Source: Candidatus Burkholderia verschuerenii | Lineage (GTDB): Bacteria > Pseudomonadota > Gammaproteobacteria > Burkholderiales > Burkholderiaceae | NCBI RefSeq assembly: GCF_001189365.1 | Contig: NZ_LFJJ01000095.1 | Location: forward strand, 1-40,896 | Direction of reading: 5' to 3' | DNA length: 40,896 nucleotides | Shown here: piece after piece, positions 9,846 to 18,769 of the stretch | Position numbering within the stretch: the first letter of the stretch is position 1 | Layout of the letters: each line of letters opens with the position of its first letter | Made by a program: the position numbers and the translations under genes | The notes under the pieces: model-generated | What the model saw: only the letters and a program-made list of their open reading frames with translations | What the model was told of the DNA's origin: nothing | Databases searched by the model: none

Positions 9846-11211
9846 TCAATCCGCTTCTTCGAGGGCTTCCTCGCGAGGATAAACGCGCACCAGCACGATG
9901 CGCGGGCCCTTCATCTTCTTCACGACGATATCGAAACGGTCGAATTCGACGCGTTGTCCTTCGGTCGGCAGATCGCCGAGCGCGTTGATGACGAGTCCGC
10001 CGACCGATTCCGCGCGCCCTTCGTCGATATCGATGCCCAGCGCGCGCTCCAGCGACACCACCGGCAAGCTGCCCTTGCCCATCAGCGTGCCGTCGTCCAT
10101 GCGCGACCAGTCGGCATCGCCCTGACGTAATTCGTCGTGAATCTGGCCGACCAGCGCGCCCAGCAGGTTATCCAGCGTGATGAAACCGATCGGCTTGAAA
10201 CCCTTTCTGCCGACAATCGCGAAATGCGGCGCGCCCTTGCGAAAGCGCCGGAACAGTTCGAGCGCCGACAGATTCGGCGCGACGTATTGCACCGGTCGCA
10301 CGTGACGCGACAGCTTGTCGATCTTGTCGGCCTCTTTCGACAGGCTGAAATTGAAGCCGCGCCCCGTTCGATCGCCCGCCAGCAGCAAGTCCTTCAGATG
10401 GATCATGCCGACCACGCGCTCGCCCGATGCATCGGCATACAGCGGATAACGCGAAAAACGGTGACGCGAGATCGTCGCGAGGTTGTCGCGCATCGGCAGG
10501 TCGTCGCGCAGGCCGACGAGTTCGTGCGCGGGCCGCATCAGGTCCGACACCGTCATGCGGCTGAAATCTAGCGAATGCGCAATGGTCTTCCACTCGTCCT
10601 CGTTATACGACGACGCGCCGCCCATATGCCGGCCGCGCAGAATCAGCTTGAGCTCGTCGGTCGAATAATGCGTGTCGTGGCCGTGCTCGCCCGACATGCC
10701 GAACAGACGCAGCACGAAATTCGCGCTCGAGTTCAGCACCCAGATGAACGGATACATCAGCCAGTAGAAGCCGTAGAGCGGCATGGCGAGCCACAGCCCG
10801 ACCTGTTCCGAGCGGCGGATGGCCCACGACTTCGGCGCGAGTTCGCCGACGACGGACGATATGCAAAAAGGAGATGACGGAGAACGCGAAGAACAGCGAG
10901 ATGGACTCGACCAGCTTCTCCGACTGAATGCCCAGCAGATCGAACAGCGGATGCAACAACGTGGCAAAAGCGGGCTCGCCGATCCAGCCGAGCCCGAGCG
11001 ATGCCAGCGTAATGCCCAACTGACACGCGGACAGATAGGCATCGAGTTGCCCGTGCACCTTCGCGAGCAAGCGGCCCGGCAAGCCGTTCTTGCGCGCGAT
11101 GGCCTGTACGCGCGTCGCCCGCAGTTTGACGAGTCCGAACTCCGCCGCGACGAAAAAACCGTTCAGGGCGACGAGCAACAATGCGCCGATGAGCGCGACA
11201 ACCTGAGCCAA
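9846..11211 (-). pseudogene. CNNM/HlyC-type CBS-domain membrane protein, frameshifted
   Basis: The reassembled product is about 450 residues. An N-terminal DUF21 (CNNM) membrane domain begins with an LVALNGFFVAAEFGLVKLR segment and has at least three hydrophobic segments. It is followed by a CBS pair (around MTVSDLMRP and RYPLYADASGERVVGMIHLKD) and a C-terminal CorC_HlyC domain ending in FDIVVKKMKGPRIVLVRV. Proteins of this kind are linked to divalent-metal transport or stress and were long called hemolysin-like. Translation probably starts at TTG 11211 (GAGAG upstream). The frame changes at 10851-10858, where GACG is present twice in tandem (GACGGACG). Removing one copy restores SFLHI followed by VVGELAPKSW. 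As written, only the first membrane part is made, followed by a wrong-frame tail. The gene is convergent with treY. The family call is firm; whether the break is real is open. Confidence 0.82.
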
Positions 11212-11282
11212 AGCAACTCTCTCTGAGAATGGAAAGCGTCAGTATATGGGCGACAGGCAATCGAAAGTCAATTTACATCGCG

Positions 11283-12392
11283 CTACATCCCTGCGACCGG
11301 AATACGCACCGACAGCGTGACTTCGCCGCCATCGACGATATCCGTGTGCTCGAACGCGCCGCCGTGCGCCTCCGACACGCGTTTGCACAGCGCCAGGCCC
11401 CACGCGATGCGGCCCGTTTCGCGCGGCTCCAGCGCCTGACGCCGCGAGAACGCCTCCAGCACGTGCGGCGACGCGGCATCCTTCAGCGCCTGCGCCGATG
11501 CCGTGAAACGCACGTCCGTGCGCCACATGTTGCCTTCGATATTGCTCGGCACGCTCACTTGCGCGTCGCGCGGGCTGGCTTCGGCGGCGAACGCCTGCAT
11601 CAGCCACAAGGTCTGCATCAGACGTTCGGCGTCGCCTTCGACCTGTTCCTCGGCGAGCGGCGAATCGAGCGCGATGGTCACGCCACGCGCATTGGCCACG
11701 CCCGCGCGCGCCAGCGATGCGCTGCGCTCCAAAACCGGACGCACGGCCACCGGCGCGAGCTTGAGCGCGACCGCCTTGGTTTCGGCGCGCGTTGCGTCCA
11801 CGGTTTGTTCGATCAGTTTCACCTGCTGCTCGACGCCCGAACGAATGCCCGTCAGCGCGCGTTGCGAGGCGGGATCGTTGGCGTCGACCTTGCGTTCGAG
11901 CACGTAGCCCCAGCTGTGGATCGCGTTGAGCGGACCGCGCAGATCGTGCGACACGATCGACAGCACGTGATCGCGCATGAACAGCGCGACCTCGGCCCGC
12001 AGATGCGCGATACGCGACGCCACTTCGTCGCTGCCGCCCGCGTTCGCGCATGGCGACACGATCAGCGTGACGGATTGCGGCCCCGGCAGCGCGAGCACGC
12101 TGAAGGTGCGCATCGTCTCGTCCTCGCCGATGACCACTTGCGCGCGACGCGTGCCGTTGCCGGCGAGCGCGGCATCGGCGGCCATGGCGAGCGCGGCGGC
12201 GAGCGGCGCGGTCTCGCCCAGCATGCGGCCCGTGAGGGATGACGGATCGACGTCGAATACGTGGGCGAAGACGGCATCGGCGGAGAGGCAGCGTTGCGCC
12301 GCATCCAGCACGAGCACGCCGTCATTTCCTGCCACGGACCCATCGCTGGACTGCGTGCCGGTATCGACCGAACCGGAAAAAGACGTGGTCAC
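11283..12392 (-). CDS. histidine kinase with degenerate ATP-binding domain
   Basis: Starting at GTG 12392 (AAGGA about nine bases upstream), the 369 residues have a PAS-like N-terminal region (about 22-115, GVLVLDAAQRCL and later FSVLALPG) and a HisKA dimerisation box with the expected phospho-acceptor (LSIVSHDLRGPLNAIHSW, His149). The HATPase region (about 220-369) is altered. The N-box reads DAERLMQTLWLMQAFA, without the usual Asn residues, and the glycine box is reduced to GRIAWGLALCKRVSEAHGG. There is no membrane segment, so it should be soluble, and no response regulator lies beside it. It may bind ATP poorly, or act as a phosphatase, phosphorelay partner or sensor scaffold. The sensor-kinase family is clear; the signal and partner are unknown. 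Confidence 0.8.
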   Translation of the reverse strand: MTTSFSGSVDTGTQSSDGSVAGNDGVLVLDAAQRCLSADAVFAHVFDVDPSSLTGRMLGETAPLAAALAMAADAALAGNGTRRAQVVIGEDETMRTFSVLALPGPQSVTLIVSPCANAGGSDEVASRIAHLRAEVALFMRDHVLSIVSHDLRGPLNAIHSWGYVLERKVDANDPASQRALTGIRSGVEQQVKLIEQTVDATRAETKAVALKLAPVAVRPVLERSASLARAGVANARGVTIALDSPLAEEQVEGDAERLMQTLWLMQAFAAEASPRDAQVSVPSNIEGNMWRTDVRFTASAQALKDAASPHVLEAFSRRQALEPRETGRIAWGLALCKRVSEAHGGAFEHTDIVDGGEVTLSVRIPVAGM

Positions 12393-12926
12393 GATTTTGT
12401 ATCCTTGCTTTTATTGAGGTTGCGGTTAATGGCTTCGGAATTCACGACACATGCTGCGGATCACGCGAAAATGTCGTGCGGGCAAACCCTGCAAGTCTTT
12501 GTGCAGGCCATTATATGTGACGGTTCGATCCTGATGCGCCGCGCGTGCCGGCAGGATCGCCGGGGCTTGGGCAAGCAAGCGTCATACTTGGCCGCCCGAT
12601 CGTTCGGGGTTTCGGGCGAGTCGCGCGCATACCAGCGTTTCCCGGCAGATTCAAGAGCCGGGCGCTCGTCTGGCAAAGGTCTTGCGTGGGCCATCCCACT
12701 GAGCGTTCGTTTCAATTGCTTTTAAATGATTCATACAGAACGCCTCGCGTCACTGAGACGACGCTCGATCCGACACACGCGCTACGGGCCGCGACACGGT
12801 AGCCCGAATATGCGAACCTTCCTGGCCCGCGCCTGACGACGGGCCGCTCCCGCGACCAACACATCAAACGACGACCTCTGGTGCGTCATTCGTATTCAAT
12901 CGCTCAAGCCGGGGAACCAGCGCTCG
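12393..12926. other. intergenic region, divergent promoters expected
   Basis: About 530 bases separate the divergent kinase (-) and flippase (+). I see no gene with family-like sequence. A 6-bp inverted repeat, CCTGCA at 12488-12493 and TGCAGG at 12502-12507, lies about 100 bases upstream of the kinase start. An AT-rich patch at 12716-12736 (TGCTTTTAAATGATTCATAC) could hold a promoter, but no pair of boxes stands out. Confidence 0.4.
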
Positions 12927-14195
12927 ATGGCATCGTTCAGAAAGAACTTCACGATATTGATGACCCTGCAGGTGTCCACTTACGTGGCACCGCTGCTGAC
13001 GCTGCCGTGGCTCGCGCGCGTGCTCGGTCCGAACGAATATGGACGGCTTTCCTTCGCGCTTGCCTTCACCGCGTACTTCATCACGCTGACGAACTTCAGC
13101 TTCTCGCTGACGGCGACGCCCAGGGTGTCCATCAATCGGGACGATCGCGCGATGCGCTCGCGCGTCTTCTGGGAAACGATGGCCGCGCAAAGCGTGCTGG
13201 CCGTCGCCGGTTTTCTGTTTCTGCTCGCGCTCACGTTCGCCGTGCCGCATCTCGCGGAAAATCGCGCACTGTTGTTGACGGGCTTCGGCATGGCGGTCGG
13301 CGCGATGCTGATCCCCACGTGGTATTTCCAGGGCATCGAGGATCTCGGTCCCATCAGCATTCTGGTGTTCGCGGGCCGCGCGCTGAGCGTCCCGGCGATG
13401 TATCTGTTCGTGCGTCATCGCGACGACGTCTATCACGCGATGCTCGTCAATGCGCTGGTGCCATTGCTGTCCGGTATCGCGATCTGTGCGTATCTCTACT
13501 TCAAACGCGAACTGGACTTCGTGCCGGTCTCGCTCAAGACCGCGTTGCATCGCCTGAAGGAAGGCTGGAGCGTGTTCATGGCGACGTCGCTCGTCGAGAT
13601 TTATGCGTCGAGCAATATCGTGCTGCTGACGTTCATCTCGGGCAACGTCGCGGCCGGTTACTTCGCCGCGGGCGACAAGCTGATCCGCGCCGCGCTCGGC
13701 ATGTTGCAGCCGCTTAAGACGGCCGCGTATCCGCGCGTGAGTTTCCTTATGCATCACGCGCGCGAAGACGCGTTTGCTTTCCTGCGCAAGATGTTCGTGC
13801 TGCAGGGAAGCATCGTCGCGTTCATCTCGGTGTGCATCTTTTTCGGCGCGCCGCTCGCGGTGAAGCTGCTGTATGGACCGCAGTTCGAACCGACCATCGA
13901 CGTATTGCACTGGATGGCCTTCGTGCCGCTGATGTCCGGCCTCTCCGATCTGTTCGGCGTTCAGACCATGCTGCCGCTCGGCCTGAAGACCGCGTTCAGC
14001 CGCGTGCTGATCGCGTCGGCGGTGCTGAACTTCGGCTTGCTCGCGGTGCTCGCCAAGCTCTTCGGCGAACAGGGCGCGGCGGCGACGGTGCTGGTCGTCG
14101 AAGCATCGATCGCGGCGGCGATGGCATTCACGCTTCACCTCGAAGGCGTGCCGCTGCTCAAGCGTTCCATCACCACCGAAAGCGCGGGTTCGTGA
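12927..14195 (+). CDS. polysaccharide flippase (Wzx / RfbX-like, MATE-MVF superfamily)
   Basis: A 422-residue integral membrane protein with about 12 hydrophobic segments. The N-terminus has FTILMTLQVSTYVAPLLTLP and ARVLGPNEYGRLSFALAFT, the typical opening of O-antigen/exopolysaccharide flippases (Polysacc_synt family). These carry undecaprenyl-linked repeat units across the inner membrane. The central LKEGWSVFMATSLVEIY and the AGYFAAGDKLIRAA stretch match the second half-repeat. ATG 12927 directly precedes the conserved start; alternatives upstream lack similarity. A glycosyltransferase follows after 516 bases on the same strand, but no polymerase, initiating transferase or sugar-nucleotide genes are nearby. 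This is therefore either a satellite of an exopolysaccharide pathway encoded elsewhere or a remnant of a larger cluster. Confidence 0.88.
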   Translation: MASFRKNFTILMTLQVSTYVAPLLTLPWLARVLGPNEYGRLSFALAFTAYFITLTNFSFSLTATPRVSINRDDRAMRSRVFWETMAAQSVLAVAGFLFLLALTFAVPHLAENRALLLTGFGMAVGAMLIPTWYFQGIEDLGPISILVFAGRALSVPAMYLFVRHRDDVYHAMLVNALVPLLSGIAICAYLYFKRELDFVPVSLKTALHRLKEGWSVFMATSLVEIYASSNIVLLTFISGNVAAGYFAAGDKLIRAALGMLQPLKTAAYPRVSFLMHHAREDAFAFLRKMFVLQGSIVAFISVCIFFGAPLAVKLLYGPQFEPTIDVLHWMAFVPLMSGLSDLFGVQTMLPLGLKTAFSRVLIASAVLNFGLLAVLAKLFGEQGAAATVLVVEASIAAAMAFTLHLEGVPLLKRSITTESAGS

Positions 14196-14711
14196 TCCCG
14201 GCGCGATTCGTGCATCACACTCGGCGCACGCAAGTCGATCTGCTCGGGAAAACTTAGGGATTTCTGTCGATTAGCTTAACGTCCTACTCGCAATCGAATC
14301 GCCTGTATGTGGCGTCGCGCACTGAAGCAAGTGCTTTGAGCGGCTAACGTATCGGTAGGATACCCTGTCTAACGATTCGACGAGCGATATCGTCTGACGA
14401 ACGATCGATCGAAATGCGTGAACGTGTTGCCACGCGGCTTGTAAAGGCTCACGTCGACAGAATGCAGATAACGCAATCGTAAGTTCCATGCCCGGCGGTT
14501 CATCGCAGGCATTGAGTCTCTCGCCGCTTATGGCGCACACATGAAATGCCCGCTCCCGAGCTCCGCAACGCATTTGCTTACACGCGTGCAAGCCTCGGAC
14601 GACGCGGCATGGTCCCTATCAATCTCCGATGGACGGCACACATGAGCCGGTTCATGCTGTTCATCGACGAGGCGCGCTGCCAAGGTGCCACCCAAGCACA
14701 GGAGACGGCTG
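14196..14711. other. long intergenic/leader region before the glycosyltransferase
   Basis: About 515 bases with lower GC in the middle and no gene I can support. Short open frames are present, but none has recognisable sequence or a good start. The only firm signal is AGGAG at 14700-14704, seven bases before GTG 14712. The stretch may hold the glycosyltransferase promoter and a long 5' leader. Confidence 0.4.
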
Positions 14712-16355
14712 GTGAAGTTGGGAATCTACTGCGACTCGGGGATCAACGGCGGTCACGAAGAGATGCTCAAGCGCTACATGCAAGCGCTCATCGCGAGCGC
14801 GGACATCGATACGCTTCATGTTCTCGTGTCACGGCTCAACGTCGAACTGTATCGGCATGTCGAAGCATTGGCGCACGCGCATCCGAAGGTCAGGCTGCAC
14901 GCGCTTTCCTATACCGCCGAATCGATTCAGGGCGACATGATCGCGATAGCGCGCATGACGCGATCGACGGCGGCGTTGCTGCGCGCGCTGCAACTGCCCA
15001 AGCTGTTGATCGCGCAAGGCACGATCGCGTCCGGACTCGCGGGCTTGTTCGCCGCGCGGCTCGCCGGCGTGAAGGCGGTGACGTATCTGCCGCTGGTCGA
15101 TGAAGCGCCCGTCAACGAAGGCGGCATCAAGACGATCAAGTGGCTGATCAAGCGCGCGTTGTATCGCCTGCCCGACGAATACGTCACGCTCAACGAACAT
15201 CTGCGCGGCAAGCTCAATCGTCTCGCGCCCAACACGCTGACGACCACGCTCGAAAACTACGTCGACGATCGCTTCAATCATTCGGCGCTCGACAAGCACA
15301 ACGCGCGCGTCATGCTCGGCTTGCCGGATGACGGCAGACGCATCGTCGCGCATATCGGCCGCGTGAATTTTGCGCAGAAGCGTCAGGACTTTCTGATGGA
15401 CGCGATCGAACGTCATGCAGGCGCGTTCAGCAATACGCTCGTGCTGATCGTCGGCGAAGGCGCGGACGCGCGGTCGCTGAAGGCGCGCATCGACGCGAGT
15501 CCGGTGTTGAGCGCGTGCGTGAAGATGACGGGGCCGCAAGTCGACGTGCTGCCGTACATCATCGCGAGCGATGTGCTCGTGCTGCCGTCCGCGTATGAAG
15601 GCGTGCCGCTCGTGATGATCGAATCGGTGCTCGCGGGACGGCCGATCGTGGCATCGCGCGTATCGGGTCTCGACGCTTACTTGCCGCCGAGCCTGCTGTT
15701 CCCCGCCGAAGATGCGAACGCGATGGTCGAACGCATCGTCGCCGCGCCCGATGTTCCGCTCGACGGCCTCACCCGCGCCTTCCGGCGACGCTTCTCGCGC
15801 GAAACCTTCGATGCGCAGGCGCAGCAAAGCGTCGCGCCCGCACGGACGTCGCGCGGCAAGCCGAGCCACGCCAAGCGCGAGCACTCCGACGCGCTGGTGA
15901 AAGTAGTCGGTGAAGTCAGCGCGCCGCCTGACCGCTTCCCGTCGACGAACTACAATATCGGTTTCGACTACCGGCACATGGCTTCATGGCCGGGCAACCA
16001 GGGAGCAACCCAACATGGCGATTGTCACGACCGATTCCGGCCTCAAATACGAAGACATCACGGAAGGCAGCGGCGCCGAAGCCGTCGCGGGCAAGACCGT
16101 CAGCGTACATTACACGGGCTGGCTGACCGACGGCCAGAAGTTCGATTCGAGCAAGGACCGCAACGACCCGTTCGCATTCGTGCTGGGCGGCGGCATGGTC
16201 ATCAAGGGCTGGGACGAAGGCGTGCAGGGCATGAAGGTCGGCGGCATGCGTCGCCGACGATTCCGCCGCAACTCGGCTACGGCGCGCGCGGCGCGGGCGG
16301 CGTGATTCCGCCGAACGCCACGCTCGTGTTCGAAGTGGAACTGCTCGACGTTTGA
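14712..16355 (+). CDS. family-4 glycosyltransferase; open frame runs on into the FKBP gene
   Basis: GTG 14712, seven bases after AGGAG, starts [19 protein letters not shown], a GT-B N-terminal domain. The C-terminal GT4 domain has [22 protein letters not shown] and the E-x7-E signature in [10 protein letters not shown] (Glu296 and Glu304). It should transfer a sugar from an activated donor, probably onto a lipid-linked or cell-surface glycan, in keeping with the flippase upstream. Family similarity ends near residue 370 (around [12 protein letters not shown], about 15820), but no stop follows in this frame until 16353-16355. The reading frame passes through a probable promoter (15928-15956) and the FKBP gene. 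The missing base in that gene places its last third in this same frame. An indel near 15800-15900 that removed the native stop is the likely cause: stops in the other frames lie at 15898-15900 and 15911-15913. The true end is therefore uncertain. Confidence 0.75.
   Translation: MKLGIYCDSGINGGHEEMLKRYMQALIASADIDTLHVLVSRLNVELYRHVEALAHAHPKVRLHALSYTAESIQGDMIAIARMTRSTAALLRALQLPKLLIAQGTIASGLAGLFAARLAGVKAVTYLPLVDEAPVNEGGIKTIKWLIKRALYRLPDEYVTLNEHLRGKLNRLAPNTLTTTLENYVDDRFNHSALDKHNARVMLGLPDDGRRIVAHIGRVNFAQKRQDFLMDAIERHAGAFSNTLVLIVGEGADARSLKARIDASPVLSACVKMTGPQVDVLPYIIASDVLVLPSAYEGVPLVMIESVLAGRPIVASRVSGLDAYLPPSLLFPAEDANAMVERIVAAPDVPLDGLTRAFRRRFSRETFDAQAQQSVAPARTSRGKPSHAKREHSDALVKVVGEVSAPPDRFPSTNYNIGFDYRHMASWPGNQGATQHGDCHDRFRPQIRRHHGRQRRRSRRGQDRQRTLHGLADRRPEVRFEQGPQRPVRIRAGRRHGHQGLGRRRAGHEGRRHASPTIPPQLGYGARGAGGVIPPNATLVFEVELLDV
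15928..15956 (+). promoter_or_regulatory. probable sigma-70 promoter of the FKBP gene
   Basis: CTGACC (15928-15933) and TACAAT (15951-15956) are separated by 17 bases, close to the sigma-70 consensus. They lie about 60 bases before the FKBP ATG. The position suggests that the upstream glycosyltransferase once ended before or near this point. Confidence 0.5.
16015..16355 (+). pseudogene. FKBP-type peptidyl-prolyl isomerase, one-base frameshift
   Basis: Reassembled, this is a 113-residue minimal [20 protein letters not shown], then [33 protein letters not shown], and the final [16 protein letters not shown]. Such small cytoplasmic FKBPs catalyse cis-trans proline isomerisation. All core pocket residues (Tyr and Phe-Asp of the first motif, Val-Ile, Trp) are present. 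The frame breaks after GGMRR: a base, most simply T, is missing between 16255 and 16256, where CTG ACG ATT CCG would be expected. As written, translation from ATG 16015 ends early at about 16305 with an Arg/Ala-rich tail and lacks the last beta strands. Everything else is well conserved, so a sequencing error or a very recent mutation is likely. Confidence 0.85.
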
Positions 16356-16372
16356 GTCGCTCATCGCTCGCG

Positions 16373-17140
16373 ATGAGCCACGTCCACACCATCCATCGTC
16401 CTTCCGTGACGCTGCGCCGCTATCAGGCGGTGTCGGCGACGGATCTGCAAGACTTCCATCAGATTGTGCTCGGCTTCGACGGCGCGATGGGCATGGCGGT
16501 GGACGGGCTCGAAGCGAGCATCGATGCGCGCCGCGCGTGGATCATCCCGGCGGGCGCATCGCACGATTACTGGGCCGAGGGCGAGAACCGGCAACTGGTG
16601 CTGGACTTGCCCGCGTCGTCGGTCGCGATACCGCGCCGTTTTTTCGAACGCGCGCGCACCGTCGAACTCGATGCCGGCATGACGCAACTCGTCGCGGATA
16701 TCGCGCTGCGCGCGCATGCCGACGACCTCACGCTGCCCGGCCGTTTTTCGTGGCAAGCCGCCACGCATCTATGCAGCATCCTGATGGCCGACGCCGATCG
16801 CGAGCACGCGCTCGATCTCATGCGCGGACTCGACTTCGCGCGCATCGACCGCTGGCTGCGCGCGCATCTTTCCGAGCCGCTGCGTATCGCCGATCTCGCC
16901 GCGCATTGCGGCTTCGGCATGCGGCGCTTTCATCAGCTCTTCAACGAAGCGTTCGGCGAGACGCCGCATCGGTATCTGCATCGCTTGCGGCTGGATACGT
17001 CGCTGGCGTTGCTGGCCGATCCGCGCGCGACGCTGTCGGATGTCGCACTCGATGTCGGATTCGCCGATCAAAGCGCGTTCACGCATGCGTTCTCGAAGCG
17101 CTTCGGCGTGTCGCCGGGGCAATGGCGTTGCCGCGCCTAG
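16373..17140 (+). CDS. AraC-family transcriptional regulator
   Basis: ATG 16373, 17 bases after the FKBP stop, gives 255 residues. The first 150 form a cupin-like sensing domain (VDGLEASIDARRAWIIPAG and the following SHDYWAEG). The C-terminal 100 hold two helix-turn-helix units: LRIADLAAHCGFGMRRFHQL and LSDVALDVGFADQSAFTHAF, followed by KRFGVSPGQWR, the AraC signature. It should bind DNA as an activator in response to a small molecule. The ligand and targets cannot be read from the sequence. An earlier in-frame TTG overlaps the FKBP stop but is less likely to be the start. It ends opposite purF with a shared hairpin between them. Confidence 0.88.
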   Translation: MSHVHTIHRPSVTLRRYQAVSATDLQDFHQIVLGFDGAMGMAVDGLEASIDARRAWIIPAGASHDYWAEGENRQLVLDLPASSVAIPRRFFERARTVELDAGMTQLVADIALRAHADDLTLPGRFSWQAATHLCSILMADADREHALDLMRGLDFARIDRWLRAHLSEPLRIADLAAHCGFGMRRFHQLFNEAFGETPHRYLHRLRLDTSLALLADPRATLSDVALDVGFADQSAFTHAFSKRFGVSPGQWRCRA

Positions 17141-17145
17141 ACGTA

Positions 17146-17184
17146 GTAAAAAAGCCCGCACGTCCTATCGAACGAGCGGGCTTT
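17146..17184 (-). terminator. purF terminator (possibly bidirectional)
   Basis: AAAGCCCGC (17151-17159) pairs with GCGGGCTTT (17176-17184) across a 16-base loop. On the minus strand the stem is followed by a run of six T, a classic intrinsic terminator for purF. It may also slow transcription coming from the convergent araC gene. Confidence 0.8.
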
Positions 17185-17203
17185 CGAACAGCGCCGAAAC
17201 GCC

Positions 17204-18769
17204 TTATTCCATCGACAACTGCAAGTGCAATTGCGAACGCGAAATGCCGCCTTCCTGCGCGTCGCTCGCCGCATCGCGATCCGATTGCGATTGCGATTGC
17301 GATTGCGATTGCGGTGCAAGACGCGCGCTCTCGATGCGATCAAGATAATCGGTCGTGATATCGCCCGTGATGTAGTTGCCGTCGAAGCACGATGCTTCGA
17401 ACTCCTTGAGATTCGGATTGATGTCGCGAATCGCGCTCTTCAGGTCTTCGACATCCTGATAGACGAGATAATCCGCGCCGATCATGCGCGCCACTTCCTC
17501 GTCGCTGCGGCCGTGCGCCACCAGTTCGCCGCGCGTCGGCATGTCGATGCCGTACACGTTCGGGAACTTCACCGGCGGCGCGGCGGAGGCGAAGATCACC
17601 TTGTTCGCGCCTGCATCGCGCGCCATCTGCACGATCTCATGCGAAGTCGTGCCGCGCACGATGGAATCGTCGACGATCAGCACATTCTTGCCCTTGAACT
17701 CGATCGCCATTGCATTGAGCTTCTGACGCACCGACTTCTTGCGCACCGCCTGGCCCGGCATGATAAACGTGCGGCCCACATAGCGATTCTTGAAGAAGCC
17801 TTCGCGATACTCGACGCCGAGTTTCGCGGCGACCTGCATCGCCGCGGGACGCGACGAATCGGGAATCGGCATCACCACGTCAATCTCGACATCCGGCAGC
17901 ACGCGTTTGATCTTCTCGGCGAGATAGTCGCCCATACGCAGACGCGCGTTGTAGACCGGCACGCCGTCAAGGCACGAATCCGGCCGCGCGAGATACACGA
18001 GTTCGAAAATGCACGGATTGAGCAGCGGCTTTTCCGCGCACTGATGGCTGTGCAGATTGCCGTCGCTGTCGATGAAAATCGCTTCGCCCGGTTCCACGTC
18101 GCGCACGAATTCGAAGCCGATGCCTTCGATCGCCACCGACTCCGACGCCACGATCCACTCCACGCCCGTCGACGTCTCAAGCTTGCCGAGCACGAGCGGA
18201 CGAATGCCGAACGGATCGCGGAACGCGACCAGCCCGTAACCCGCGATCAGCGAGACGATCGCATACGAACCCTTCACTCGGCGATGCACGCCCGCGACGG
18301 CTTTCCACAGCGCGGCGGCATCGAGTTGCAGACCCGAGCTCGCGAGTTGCAATTCGTGCGCGAAGACGTTGAGCAGGACTTCCGTATCGGACGCGGTGTT
18401 GATGTGCCGCCGGTCGATGCGGAACATCTCGTCCTTCAATTGCTGCCAGTTGGTCAGATTGCCGTTGTGCGCGAGGATGATGCCGAACGGCGCGTTCACG
18501 TAGAACGGCTGCGCTTCTTCCTCGCTCGACGCGGAACCCGCCGTCGGATAACGCACCTGACCGATGCCCACATTGCCCGGCAGACTGCGCATGTTGCGCG
18601 TGCGGAACACGTCGCGCACCATGCCGTTGGCCTTGTGCATGTGGAAGATGTTGCCGTTCACCGTGGCGATCCCCGCCGCGTCCTGGCCGCGATGCTGCAG
18701 CAGGAGGAGGCTGTCATAGATCAGCTGGTTGACGGGGCTCTGCGAAACTACACCTACGATGCCGCACAT
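17204..18769 (-). CDS. purF: amidophosphoribosyltransferase
   Basis: PurF makes 5-phosphoribosylamine from PRPP and glutamine, the committed step of purine synthesis, in the cytoplasm. ATG 18769 starts MCGIVGVV, with Cys2 becoming the N-terminal nucleophile of the glutaminase (Ntn) domain after Met removal; an in-frame ATG five codons upstream is rejected for this reason. AAGGA lies seven bases before the start. The glutaminase half has QHRGQDAAG and GQVRYPTAG, and the phosphoribosyltransferase half has VLIVDDSIVRGTTS (about 364-377). The 521 residues exceed the common length of about 505 because of a C-terminal tail containing a (Gln-Ser) repeat from an expanded hexamer. cvpA lies 163 bases upstream, the same pairing as in many proteobacteria. 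Confidence 0.96.
   Translation of the reverse strand: MCGIVGVVSQSPVNQLIYDSLLLLQHRGQDAAGIATVNGNIFHMHKANGMVRDVFRTRNMRSLPGNVGIGQVRYPTAGSASSEEEAQPFYVNAPFGIILAHNGNLTNWQQLKDEMFRIDRRHINTASDTEVLLNVFAHELQLASSGLQLDAAALWKAVAGVHRRVKGSYAIVSLIAGYGLVAFRDPFGIRPLVLGKLETSTGVEWIVASESVAIEGIGFEFVRDVEPGEAIFIDSDGNLHSHQCAEKPLLNPCIFELVYLARPDSCLDGVPVYNARLRMGDYLAEKIKRVLPDVEIDVVMPIPDSSRPAAMQVAAKLGVEYREGFFKNRYVGRTFIMPGQAVRKKSVRQKLNAMAIEFKGKNVLIVDDSIVRGTTSHEIVQMARDAGANKVIFASAAPPVKFPNVYGIDMPTRGELVAHGRSDEEVARMIGADYLVYQDVEDLKSAIRDINPNLKEFEASCFDGNYITGDITTDYLDRIESARLAPQSQSQSQSQSDRDAASDAQEGGISRSQLHLQLSME
17283..17312 (-). repeat. five GATTGC hexamers inside the purF 3' end
   Basis: Five exact tandem copies on the plus strand, read on the minus strand as alternating Gln and Ser codons (about residues 486-496). 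The unit is in frame, so changes in copy number would alter tail length without stopping translation. Confidence 0.9.

Noticed and set aside
12261..12725. A 154-codon plus-strand gene overlapping the kinase start
   Set aside because: No recognisable domain, weak start, and it overlaps the conserved kinase N-terminus and its promoter region.
12864..14138. A 424-codon minus-strand frame opposite the flippase
   Set aside because: Composition is a shadow of the flippase codons (Arg, His, Gln, Glu); no domain seen.
14712..16355. A designed glycosyltransferase-FKBP fusion protein
   Set aside because: The segment between the two family matches is wrong-frame FKBP DNA plus a promoter region, so the fusion is an accident of indels.
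17283..17312. CRISPR-like or intergenic repeat array
   Set aside because: Units are 6 bases without spacers and lie inside purF in frame.
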